Assembly (NCBI RefSeq): GCF_017052585.1
Contig: NZ_JAFFHZ010000001.1
Span: 4,588,001 to 4,652,000, forward strand
Direction: 5' to 3'
Source of the DNA: Paenibacillus apiarius
Lineage (GTDB): Bacteria; Bacillota; Bacilli; Paenibacillales; Paenibacillaceae
Length of the DNA: 64,000 nt
The notes beneath the pieces were generated by a model. That model worked only from the letters and a program-made list of their open reading frames with translations. It made no database searches and was not told the origin of the DNA. Below are positions 1-7,074 of this stretch, one piece after another. Made by a program: the position numbers and the translations under genes. Every line of letters starts with the position of its first letter. Position 1 is the stretch's first letter.

Positions 1-1
1 G

Positions 2-1546
2 CTCGGCAGAAAACGCCAGATTGAACAGCTGGATGCCGAGATTAAAGAGACGGACAAGCAGCTCGCCAAGCTAACCGAGTCCATAACGGAATTGAAGCAG
101 CTCACGACAAGCGGAGTAAAGCGCCTCGATGACCTGCGCGAGCAAGGCGAGAGCAAACGTCTAAGCGAGCAGCAGCTGGCAAGCGATCTGGCGCAGCTGG
201 AGAAGGAAGAACGCCAGCTGGCGGAAACGCTTGAGATGGAAGGCCAGGAGCTGACACATGCAGCAGAGGAGATGGCTGTGCTCGATGCGGGACGCCAGAC
301 GGCGGAAATGCGCCTTGCCGAGCTAAAGATCGAAGAGGACCGTTTGCATGTCTCCATTGAATCTGCGGAATCCGCCCGCAAGGCGAACGAGTCCGTCAAG
401 GAAGAGCTGCAGACGCAGCTGACGGACATGAAGGTTCGGCAAGGGAAGCTGGACCAAGAAATGTTCTCCTTGCAAGAGCAATTAAAGCGCGCACAGCAGG
501 AAGCGGCCGGGTATGAGCAAGAATATACGCACCTGACGCAAGGGCTCATTCAAGTTCAAATCGATCTTGAAACGGTCGAGCGCGAAACGATGAAGCAGAC
601 CGAGGACTTGAACCACTTCGGGGTGAAGAAGCAGGAAACCGGAAAGCAGATCGAGTTCAAGCGTGCTGACCGGACTCAATCCGTACAGCGGCTCGAGCTA
701 GCGGAAAGCGATACGAAAGAGCAGCGCACGGAATTAAAGCAGGTGGAAGAGGCTATGCGCCAGACGGAGATTCAAGCGAACCGTCTGGACGTCGAGCTTG
801 ACAATTTGTTGCGCAAGCTGAGCGACGAGTACGAAATCAGCTTCGAGCTGGCGAAGCATCGCTATGCGGTGCCGGACAACATTGAAGAGGCGCAGCAAGA
901 GGTCCGCGAGTTGAAGCGGCAAATTTCCGCTCTTGGCGAAGTCAACCTAGGCGCGATTGAAGAGTTCGAACGCGTGAACGAGCGTTATCAATATTTGAGC
1001 AAGCAGAAGGACGATCTGATCGAAGCGAAGACGACGCTGTACGAGGTCATTCGCGAGATGGACGAGGAGATGTCGAAGCGGTTCAAATCGACATTTGACG
1101 AGATACGCAAGCAATTCGTCGTCGTATTTGCGAAACTGTTCGGCGGCGGCCGGGCAGATCTCGTCTTGATTGAACCCGACAACATATTGGAGACGGGCAT
1201 CGACATCGTCGCGCAGCCGCCAGGCAAGAAGCTGCAGAACCTGCAGTTGCTGTCGGGAGGGGAACGCGCCCTTACAGCCATGGCGCTCTTGTTCGCCATT
1301 TTGCACGTCAAGCCTGTGCCGTTCTGTGTGTTGGACGAGGTAGAAGCGGCTCTGGACGAAGCCAACGTAACTCGTTTCGCACAATATTTGCGGGAATTTT
1401 CCGAGCAGACACAGTTTATCGTCGTAACGCACCGCAAAGGCACAATGGAGGAAGCGGACGTGTTGTACGGTGTTACGATGGAGGAAGGCGGCGTATCGAA
1501 ACTCGTATCTGTCAGACTGGAAGATGATGAGGCAATTATTGCATAA
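2..1546 (+). CDS. smc: SMC chromosome-segregation ATPase, 3' part (5' end outside window)
   Basis: SMC is the ATPase of the condensin-like Smc-ScpAB complex that organises and segregates the chromosome. The frame is open from the window edge (first full codon at base 2), so about 514 C-terminal residues are visible. A long Glu/Gln/Lys-rich coiled coil fills bases 2-1050. The head half follows: ABC signature LSGGE near base 1250, Walker B with FCVLDEVEAALD near 1320, and the H-loop VVTHRKGTME near 1420. It is followed 15 bases later by ftsY, the usual Bacillota pair. Identification is very safe; only the N-terminal head and hinge are missing because of the window boundary. Confidence 0.97.
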   Translation, partial: LGRKRQIEQLDAEIKETDKQLAKLTESITELKQLTTSGVKRLDDLREQGESKRLSEQQLASDLAQLEKEERQLAETLEMEGQELTHAAEEMAVLDAGRQTAEMRLAELKIEEDRLHVSIESAESARKANESVKEELQTQLTDMKVRQGKLDQEMFSLQEQLKRAQQEAAGYEQEYTHLTQGLIQVQIDLETVERETMKQTEDLNHFGVKKQETGKQIEFKRADRTQSVQRLELAESDTKEQRTELKQVEEAMRQTEIQANRLDVELDNLLRKLSDEYEISFELAKHRYAVPDNIEEAQQEVRELKRQISALGEVNLGAIEEFERVNERYQYLSKQKDDLIEAKTTLYEVIREMDEEMSKRFKSTFDEIRKQFVVVFAKLFGGGRADLVLIEPDNILETGIDIVAQPPGKKLQNLQLLSGGERALTAMALLFAILHVKPVPFCVLDEVEAALDEANVTRFAQYLREFSEQTQFIVVTHRKGTMEEADVLYGVTMEEGGVSKLVSVRLEDDEAIIA

Positions 1547-1561
1547 GGAGCGGAGGAGCGC

Positions 1562-2557
1562 ATGAGTTTTTTTAAGAAACTGAAAGAAAGCATTGCGGCA
1601 AAGACCGAATCCGTAACGAATATTTTCAAGGAAGGCTTGGAAAAGTCGCGCAAAGGCTTTGTGGAAAAGGTAGCTGAGCTTATTACCCGCCGCAAAAAGA
1701 TTGATGAAGAGTTCTATGAAGAACTGGAAGAAATACTTATCGGCGCAGACGTCGGCGTCACGACCGTGATGAACTTGATTGACGAGCTTCGCGACGAAGT
1801 AAAGAAACGGAAAATCGAAGATGCGGCCGAGCTGCAGCCGGTCCTGTCTGAGAAGCTGGTAGGGCTGCTGCGTGGCGACGAATCTAATAAGCTGAACATG
1901 AACTCGGATGGCATGACGGTCATTTTGTTCGTCGGGGTCAACGGCGTCGGCAAGACAACGACGATCGGCAAGCTTGCCCATCGGTTCAAGCAGCAGGGGA
2001 AATCGGTTCTGCTTGCGGCCGGTGACACGTTCCGAGCAGGCGCCATCGAGCAGCTGGAGGTATGGGGACAACGCGTCGGCGTGGATGTCATTAAGCAGCA
2101 GGCCGGTTCCGATCCGGCAGCTGTCATGTTCGACGCTGTGCAGGCGGCGAAGCAGCGCGGTGTCGATGTGCTGTTATGCGATACGGCCGGACGTCTGCAA
2201 AACAAGTCGAATCTAATGGAAGAGCTGAACAAGATCTTCCGCGTCATTCAGCGTGAAATTCCGGATGCGCCGCATGAAGTGCTGATGGTGCTCGATGCGA
2301 CGACAGGCCAGAACGCGCTCAGCCAGGCGAAGCTGTTCGGCGAGAAGAGCGGCGTCACTGGGTTGGTGCTGACGAAGCTGGACGGCACGGCAAAAGGCGG
2401 AATCGTTATCGCGATTCGCCAAGAGCTGAATTTGCCGGTGAAGCTCGTCGGTCTTGGGGAGAAGATGGAAGATTTGCAGGAATTCGATTCCGAGCAATTC
2501 GTCCATGCTTTGTTTGCCGGACTCATTCAAGAACAAGAGCAAAAGGATGCCGAATAA
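1562..2557 (+). CDS. ftsY: Signal recognition particle receptor FtsY
   Basis: SRP-type GTPase that docks ribosome-nascent-chain-SRP complexes at the membrane for co-translational insertion. The protein has 331 residues, a short FtsY without a long acidic N-terminal extension. An N domain comes first, then the G domain: G1 GVNGVGKTTT at about residue 125, DTAGR at about 210 and TKLDGTAKGG at about 270. A GGAGGAG ribosome site sits just before the ATG at 1562. It probably shares a transcript with smc (15-base gap) and ends at a strong terminator at 2588-2615. Its partner Ffh is encoded at 23542 in this same window. Confidence 0.98.
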   Translation: MSFFKKLKESIAAKTESVTNIFKEGLEKSRKGFVEKVAELITRRKKIDEEFYEELEEILIGADVGVTTVMNLIDELRDEVKKRKIEDAAELQPVLSEKLVGLLRGDESNKLNMNSDGMTVILFVGVNGVGKTTTIGKLAHRFKQQGKSVLLAAGDTFRAGAIEQLEVWGQRVGVDVIKQQAGSDPAAVMFDAVQAAKQRGVDVLLCDTAGRLQNKSNLMEELNKIFRVIQREIPDAPHEVLMVLDATTGQNALSQAKLFGEKSGVTGLVLTKLDGTAKGGIVIAIRQELNLPVKLVGLGEKMEDLQEFDSEQFVHALFAGLIQEQEQKDAE

Positions 2558-2587
2558 GCTGCTATAGAAAGCAGTTGGCATTTGCGA

Positions 2588-2615
2588 GGCGTCCCTTCGA
2601 GGGGCGCCTTTTTTT
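2588..2615 (+). terminator. Rho-independent terminator after ftsY
   Basis: An 8-bp stem (GGCGTCCC with GGGGCGCC, one G-U pair) around a TTCGA loop is followed by seven T residues. It sits 30 bases after the ftsY stop and should end the smc-ftsY transcript. Confidence 0.9.
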
Positions 2616-2644
2616 GATCTTGGAGATGGGGGGGCTGTTCGAGC

Positions 2645-2825
2645 TTTTGCTTCACTCTCCCCTTCAATCAGGGGGGCGGATAGAGAGAGTGGCAGCAACC
2701 GATTGCCTTGCATATGCGGAATAATTCCCGGATTAGATTATGAACGGTAGTGATATTTTTTCTTAGATGAAAAAACGTAGTGCCTCGATATCGATTTTCT
2801 GATGGAAAGGGAGAATGAAGCAAAG
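2645..2825. repeat. Inverted-repeat element, arms sharing CACTCTCCCC-type sequence
   Basis: The left arm (2646-2671) and right arm (2799-2824) are reverse complements over 26 bases with three mismatches. The left arm reads TTTGCTTCACTCTCCCC and ends in ATCAG. The roughly 125 bases between hold no gene that I can support. A related pair of arms containing CACTCTCCCC lies at 30244 and 30773, so this could be a small dispersed palindromic element (MITE or REP-like). No transposase and no target duplication were seen. Confidence 0.5.
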
Positions 2826-2886
2826 GTGTGGGGGAGGCATGAGACATTTCATTAACGATGAAGAATCGATACCCTGCATGTCGAGC

Positions 2887-2915
2887 TTGATATTGGGACA
2901 TGTTCTTTGTATAAT
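2887..2915 (+). promoter_or_regulatory. Strong SigA-type promoter for a small RNA
   Basis: The -35 TTGATA (2887-2892), a 17-base spacer and a perfect -10 TATAAT (2910-2915) predict a start near 2922. There is no normal-sized gene between here and the terminator at 3107-3133, so the promoter appears to drive a non-coding transcript of about 210 nt. Confidence 0.75.
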
Positions 2916-2921
2916 GGCATT

Positions 2922-3133
2922 AACTTGATTAATAGGGGAGTTCTTGATGTCGGTAGTTGTTCTTAACTAATCAAATTGGATAGAGTGCATTCCTTCGTTT
3001 TGGCAAAATCATCGCATATATGGTGGTTTATTTGTCATGCGCGAATGGAAATGCTCCAATTCGTTAAGAACAATGGCCATCCTTTTGAATTCAACCGACT
3101 GCGAACAGCCGTGCTCTTAAGCACGGCTTTTTT
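2922..3133 (+). ncRNA. Rod-like small RNA, candidate 6S RNA
   Basis: The unit has its own promoter and intrinsic terminator and is about 210 nt long. The transcript folds into one long interrupted rod. Outer helices are GTTC 2940-2943 with GAAC 3103-3106 and GTCG 2949-2952 with CGAC 3096-3099. Next are an 11-bp helix (2957-2967 with 3063-3073), AATTGG 2974-2979 with CCAATT 3056-3061, and GCATTCC plus TTCG at 2987-2997 with the matching bases at 3042-3054. A long rod with an asymmetric internal bubble and immediate terminator is the 6S RNA architecture, which mimics an open promoter and binds SigA polymerase. A 7-codon reading frame (2946-2969, MSVVVLN) follows AGGGGAG, so an attenuator with leader peptide is an alternative. 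I am fairly sure of an RNA here, less sure that it is 6S. Confidence 0.5.
3107..3133 (+). terminator. Intrinsic terminator of the small RNA
   Basis: A perfect 8-bp stem (AGCCGTGC/GCACGGCT) with loop TCTTAA is followed by six T residues. It closes the 2922-3133 transcription unit. Confidence 0.9.
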
Positions 3134-3324
3134 ATGGATAAGCAAGTATATGGCAGTATGTATACGGGCTTTATTCATCTTGCAGAGATGATACGCTGCG
3201 TTCCCGGACCAGGGATCGCGGCGCCGTTTCTGCTTGCGATTATCGTTGCCGGGCATGTGCGGGCTTATTTAGCTTATCTCCCGCCGTACTGGTTGCAAGA
3301 CGGTAAACAGTCGATCCCTGAACA

Positions 3325-3365
3325 GGGCAGAAGATGGACGTTAACGTTCATTTTCTGCCCTTTTT
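3325..3365 (+). terminator. Second strong terminator or attenuator upstream of the polyamine synthase gene
   Basis: A 16-bp stem (3325-3340 with 3345-3360, only G-U exceptions) capped by TTAA is followed by TTTTT. It lies about 50 bases before the start at 3413. No convincing gene lies between 3134 and 3324. It either ends an unrecognised short transcript or attenuates the downstream gene. Confidence 0.8.
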
Positions 3366-3412
3366 GTGTTGATAAGTCGGTAAGTCTACTTTATGAAAGA
3401 AGAGTGATACGA

Positions 3413-4630
3413 ATGAGAAATATAATCGAAACGGCAAGCGCAAATGTGCGTCTGGAAGAGGGGCCGCACGTCATCGAACAATTGTTGATCGAGTGCTATT
3501 TACGTCCCGGCATTTCGACGAAGGAAATGGCACGGAAGACGATGCTGCCGGTGCCTGTGGCGACAGCGATTAAGAAGGAGCTCATCAAGGCAGGCGCTCT
3601 GAAGCAGGATCGGGGCGTGCACTGCACTTTTGCCGGAAATGATTATGTGGAGCGGGAGTGGGGTTACATCGGTCTGGATAAAGAGCTGTACCATAAGCTG
3701 ATGGCGGACGGCATGGCATGGAAATCTGAACTGGCCGAGCTTCTTCTGGAATGGAACGATGTGTTCCATGCGCGGCCTCAAGTAAACGTACAGATTGATC
3801 AATCCAAGTGCACGATGGAGACAAGTGTGAAACGGGCCGTTCTCTGCTTGCGGGAGCATTCGCTTATCGGCAAGCAGGTGCTGTGCGTCGGTGATGATGA
3901 CCTGGTCAGCGTGTCGCTTGGCTTGCTGTTGAAGCGGCTGTTCCCGGGGAGAAGCAGCCCGAAGACGGGAATCCATGTTGTCGATGTCGACGAGCGGTTT
4001 TTGCAGCATATACGTGATATTGCGGAGCGGGAAGATCTGCCCATTACATGTCATACTGCTGATTTGCGGCAGCCTTTGCCGGCACAGCTGCATGGACGCT
4101 TCGATTGCTTTTTCACGGATCCGCCCTATACGCTGCAAGGGATGAGCTTGTTCTTATCCAGAGGCATTGGCGCGCTCAAGCGGAGAAAAGGCTTGCCGGT
4201 GTTTTTGTCGTTCGCTCACAAATCACCCGGATTTACGTTGAACATGCAGCAGGAGCTTGTCCGCATGGGCTTGATGGTGAAAGAGATCACGCCTCATTTC
4301 AATGAGTATGAAGGGGCGCAAATGATTGGCAACCGTGGGCAAATGCTCGTGCTGAAGACGACGGAGCATACGACTCCAGGGCTGACGGATGGTTATGAAG
4401 GGGAGCTTTATACCGGCGAAGTGAACCGCACGCAGCGCGTATACCGCTGCAAGCAGTGCGGAGAAGCGGTGCTGGTCGGCCAGGACGGAGATTTCGGCAC
4501 AATTGAACAACTGAAGCGGCGGGGCTGCTCCGGCTGCGGCAGCTCCGCATTCGAGCTGATCGAGAGAAAACCGGCGTCAAGGCCGGACGAGAGAAAGGGA
4601 ATTAGCTTTAAAAAACCGAGAACAAAGTAA
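3413..4630 (+). CDS. bpsA: Branched-chain polyamine synthase-like (BpsA/DUF43 family) with C-terminal zinc ribbon
   Basis: BpsA-type enzymes add aminopropyl groups from decarboxylated S-adenosylmethionine to spermidine, giving N4-branched polyamines. The 405-residue product has an N-terminal winged-helix-like part (about 15-85), a Rossmann fold with the acidic GDDD motif at 160-163, and the DPPYT motif at 236-240. The family enzyme known from Thermococcus is about 350 residues. The extra C-terminus here carries two Cys-x2-Cys pairs (346/349 and 372/375), a probable zinc ribbon. The open frame runs upstream to 3134 but crosses the terminator at 3325-3365, so the ATG at 3413 is preferred although its ribosome site is weak. 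Substrate is inferred from family, not seen. No other polyamine gene is nearby. Confidence 0.7.
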   Translation: MRNIIETASANVRLEEGPHVIEQLLIECYLRPGISTKEMARKTMLPVPVATAIKKELIKAGALKQDRGVHCTFAGNDYVEREWGYIGLDKELYHKLMADGMAWKSELAELLLEWNDVFHARPQVNVQIDQSKCTMETSVKRAVLCLREHSLIGKQVLCVGDDDLVSVSLGLLLKRLFPGRSSPKTGIHVVDVDERFLQHIRDIAEREDLPITCHTADLRQPLPAQLHGRFDCFFTDPPYTLQGMSLFLSRGIGALKRRKGLPVFLSFAHKSPGFTLNMQQELVRMGLMVKEITPHFNEYEGAQMIGNRGQMLVLKTTEHTTPGLTDGYEGELYTGEVNRTQRVYRCKQCGEAVLVGQDGDFGTIEQLKRRGCSGCGSSAFELIERKPASRPDERKGISFKKPRTK

Positions 4631-4652
4631 TGGAATTATTGAGCCGCAATTC

Positions 4653-4690
4653 AAAAAAAGGTCTGCCTAGCCGTTGCGGCGAAGCAGACC
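4653..4690 (-). terminator. Terminator of the SulP gene (minus strand)
   Basis: Read on the minus strand, GGTCTGC...GCAGACC with an inner GCCG/CGGC stem is followed by seven T residues (the A run at 4653-4659). It lies just past the stop of the SulP gene and just past the end of the convergent gene at 4630. Confidence 0.85.
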
Positions 4691-4705
4691 TTCAATTCAT
4701 TCGAT

Positions 4706-6472
4706 TCAAGCCTGGACCGTGTCCGGCTTAGGAGCGGCCAGCTTATGCTCGGGCAGGGCATGCACACCGGATAGCGCATCGCATTCCCGGAACGCGAAGT
4801 GTTTGCACCCTTGGCATCGGGCTGCGCTTATACGGGTCAAGGCGAAGTCGATGGCGGCACCCGTCCGTTCGAAGAAATGCTCAGAACCGATACGGGCCGC
4901 CAGTCCCGTCTTCTGCATCACCATGCGCGGCTGATCATGGATGCCCGTAACGAGCACCATCCCTCCTTGGCGATGGACCCGGCTTACGAGGGCCGACAAA
5001 TTCGACTCGGCCGTCGTATCCATATACGGCACGCGCCCCAAGCGCAAAATCAACACAAGCGGCATGTCCCCGAATTGGTCTGTCAGCGACTGCTCGAATG
5101 AATGAGCGGCTCCGAAAAACAGCGGTCCCTCTACAGAAAACATGCTGATTTGCGGGCAATATCGCCCGTCTTTGACGATGCGGGAGGACACCTTTGCCTT
5201 CCGGTCTGCCGGATCGGGCAGCACCTTGGCTACCTTGACGCCTTCGCTCATCCGCTTAACGAACAGGACGACTGCCAGCACGAGGCCGGCTTGAACGGCC
5301 ACGGTCAGATTGGCGAACACCGTCAGCAGAAAAGTAACGGACAGAATGAGCGAATCGGCGGTCCGCGTCTTCAAAATGTGCAGAAAGGCTTTGCGCTCGC
5401 TCATGTTCCAAGCGACAACCATCAAGATGGGCGCCATGGCGGAGAGCGGAATATTCGAAGCATACGGAGCGAAAAAGAGCAGCACAAGCAGCACCACGAT
5501 AGCGTGCACGACACCGGATACGGGAGATACCGCCCCGTTCCGGATGTTGGTTGCGGTTCTGGCGATGGCTCCGGTAGCGGGAATTCCTCCGAACAGCGGA
5601 GTGATCATGTTGGCTAAGCCTTGCCCGACGAGCTCTCGATTGCTCCGGTGCCGATCCCCTGTCATGCCGTCGGCGACGACAGCGGACAGCAGCGATTCAA
5701 TGCCGCCGAGCATCGCGATGACGAAGGCGGGTTGAATCAGCTGTACGATGCGGTCCCAGCTTATTTCCGGAATCCGGAATGCGGGCAGTCCGCTCGGAAT
5801 GGCGCCGAACGTCGATCCGATCGTGGCTACTTGGCCAGGGAAGAACCACGCTGCGGCCAGGCTGGAGACGAGCAGGCCAAGGAGTGAGCCGGGAATCTTG
5901 GGCAGCCATTTCGGCGTGAGCAGCAGAACGGCTAGGCAGAGCGCCGCGGTCAGCACGCTATACAGGTTCAACGACGGCAAGTGCACTGCGAGCTCGCGCA
6001 TGTCGGAGATGAAGCCATCCTGCTTTTCCACGTGCAAGCCGAGAAAATCGGCGATCTGTCCTGTAAAGATAATGACGGCAATGCCGGCTGTAAAGCCGAT
6101 TGTCACCGGACGGGGGATGAAACGGATGACGGCCCCCAAGCGGAACAGGCCCATAAGAACCAGCATGACCCCGGCCATAAAGCCGGCGATCAGCAAATTG
6201 TCGTATCCGTACTGTAAGACGATCGCGAATAAGATAGGGATGAATGCTCCGGTCGGCCCTCCGATCTGGAAGCGGGATCCGCCTAACAGCGAAATGAGCA
6301 AGCCGGCGACAATTGTCGTATAGAGCCCGTATTCCGGCTTGACGCCCGATGCAATGGCAAACGCCATCCCTAATGGAATGGCGACGATACCGACGATACT
6401 TCCGGAAATGATATCTTTCTTCAAAGCCTGCGCGTTATACCCGGCATAACGGCCGCGCAACAACGGTTTCAT
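4706..6472 (-). CDS. SulP-family inorganic anion transporter with STAS domain
   Basis: A 588-residue membrane protein of the SLC26/SulP family, whose bacterial members carry sulfate, bicarbonate or C4-dicarboxylates. The N-terminus (about 15-110) shows the characteristic start with IVGIVAIPLGMAFAIASG and GLYT. Roughly a dozen hydrophobic segments run to about residue 410, and a cytoplasmic STAS domain (about 435-555) follows. A short tail with three cysteines in a CQGC...C arrangement ends the protein. The gene lies downstream of an ArsR-family regulator on the same strand but has its own AT-rich promoter region with an inverted repeat at 6508-6533. The anion cannot be read from sequence; regulator pairing hints at sulfur, but that is inference. 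Confidence 0.9.
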   Translation of the reverse strand: MKPLLRGRYAGYNAQALKKDIISGSIVGIVAIPLGMAFAIASGVKPEYGLYTTIVAGLLISLLGGSRFQIGGPTGAFIPILFAIVLQYGYDNLLIAGFMAGVMLVLMGLFRLGAVIRFIPRPVTIGFTAGIAVIIFTGQIADFLGLHVEKQDGFISDMRELAVHLPSLNLYSVLTAALCLAVLLLTPKWLPKIPGSLLGLLVSSLAAAWFFPGQVATIGSTFGAIPSGLPAFRIPEISWDRIVQLIQPAFVIAMLGGIESLLSAVVADGMTGDRHRSNRELVGQGLANMITPLFGGIPATGAIARTATNIRNGAVSPVSGVVHAIVVLLVLLFFAPYASNIPLSAMAPILMVVAWNMSERKAFLHILKTRTADSLILSVTFLLTVFANLTVAVQAGLVLAVVLFVKRMSEGVKVAKVLPDPADRKAKVSSRIVKDGRYCPQISMFSVEGPLFFGAAHSFEQSLTDQFGDMPLVLILRLGRVPYMDTTAESNLSALVSRVHRQGGMVLVTGIHDQPRMVMQKTGLAARIGSEHFFERTGAAIDFALTRISAARCQGCKHFAFRECDALSGVHALPEHKLAAPKPDTVQA

Positions 6473-6507
6473 GCACTTCTCCCACCATTTCTAAATATCT
6501 GATTATT

Positions 6508-6533
6508 TGAATATATAGAGAATCATATATTCA
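6508..6533. promoter_or_regulatory. Perfect inverted repeat, probable operator in the sulP promoter
   Basis: TGAATATAT (6508-6516) and ATATATTCA (6525-6533) are perfect 9-base inverted arms with an 8-base spacer, 36 bases upstream of the SulP start codon. A looser TATTC...GAATA arrangement lies just upstream of the arsR-type gene (about 6980-7000). The adjacent ArsR-family protein is the natural candidate to bind both. Confidence 0.55.
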
Positions 6534-6586
6534 TTTGGCTATTCTGTCAAAGCGGTTGTAGTGTCGTGTAAGGCGCTCATAAAGGG

Positions 6587-6630
6587 AAAAGAGAGGAAAC
6601 TCGAGTCCGTTACCCAAATCCCTCTCTTTT
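6587..6630 (-). terminator. Terminator at the end of the ArsR-family gene
   Basis: AAAAGAGAGG (6587-6596) and CCTCTCTTTT (6621-6630) form a 10-bp stem. On the minus strand it ends in a T-rich arm. It overlaps the regulator's stop codon, so most transcripts should stop before sulP. Confidence 0.65.
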
Positions 6631-6964
6631 ATGAAGATTCCTGTTTTTTGATGTTCTCCAGCATGGAGATTGAGTTGACAAGGTGATTGTCGAATATACG
6701 CTTTGCCACCTGGAGCAAATCCTTAATCATCGGATCGCGCAGAGAATAAATGACCGAGGTTCCGTCCTTGACGCCGAACACGACGTTCTTGCCGCGCAGG
6801 ACGGCCAACTGCTGCGAGACGGCAGAACCCTCGATCCCGAGTAGCGACTGGATTTCGTTCACCGTTTTATCGCCGTCGCACAGAACCTCCAATATTTTTA
6901 TTCTCAAAGGGTGTGCCAACGCTTTGAAAAATTCGGCTTTAAACTGTTGGATGTCCGGATACAT
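6629..6964 (-). CDS. ArsR/SmtB-family winged-helix repressor
   Basis: A compact 111-residue DNA-binding protein. The N-terminal part has the family hallmark FFKALAHPLRIKILEVL (about 12-28), then the recognition helix region around SAVSQQLAVLR (about 48-58) and a beta-wing ending IYSLRDP. Only one cysteine (residue 29) is present. There is no CxC metal site of ArsR type and no Cys pair of BigR/SqrR type, so the signal is unclear. The gene sits upstream of sulP on the same strand, and both upstream regions contain inverted ATTC/GAAT motifs. It most likely controls sulP and itself; the ligand is unknown. Confidence 0.85.
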   Translation of the reverse strand: MYPDIQQFKAEFFKALAHPLRIKILEVLCDGDKTVNEIQSLLGIEGSAVSQQLAVLRGKNVVFGVKDGTSVIYSLRDPMIKDLLQVAKRIFDNHLVNSISMLENIKKQESS

Positions 6965-7074
6965 GGCATTCTCCCTTATTCATTGAAAGAATCGAATATA
7001 GATAAGTGTACCACAAAACCGACGTCCGGGGAAAAGAGGGGCAAAATGAGTTCTGACGGCCCGTGCCTCCCCCC

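Noticed and set aside
947-2071. 374-codon open frame on the minus strand across smc and ftsY
   Set aside because: It is antisense to two strongly conserved genes, its translation has no recognisable motif, and such frames are common opposite GC-rich codons.
2946-2969. Seven-codon leader peptide MSVVVLN with AGGGGAG upstream
   Set aside because: Kept only as an alternative: it lies in the rod-like RNA stem, has no run of one regulatory amino acid, and the terminator is not directly followed by a biosynthetic gene.
3134-3412. N-terminal extension of the polyamine synthase frame back to 3134
   Set aside because: It crosses a 16-bp terminator hairpin, overlaps the T run of the small RNA terminator, and does not resemble the family N-terminus.
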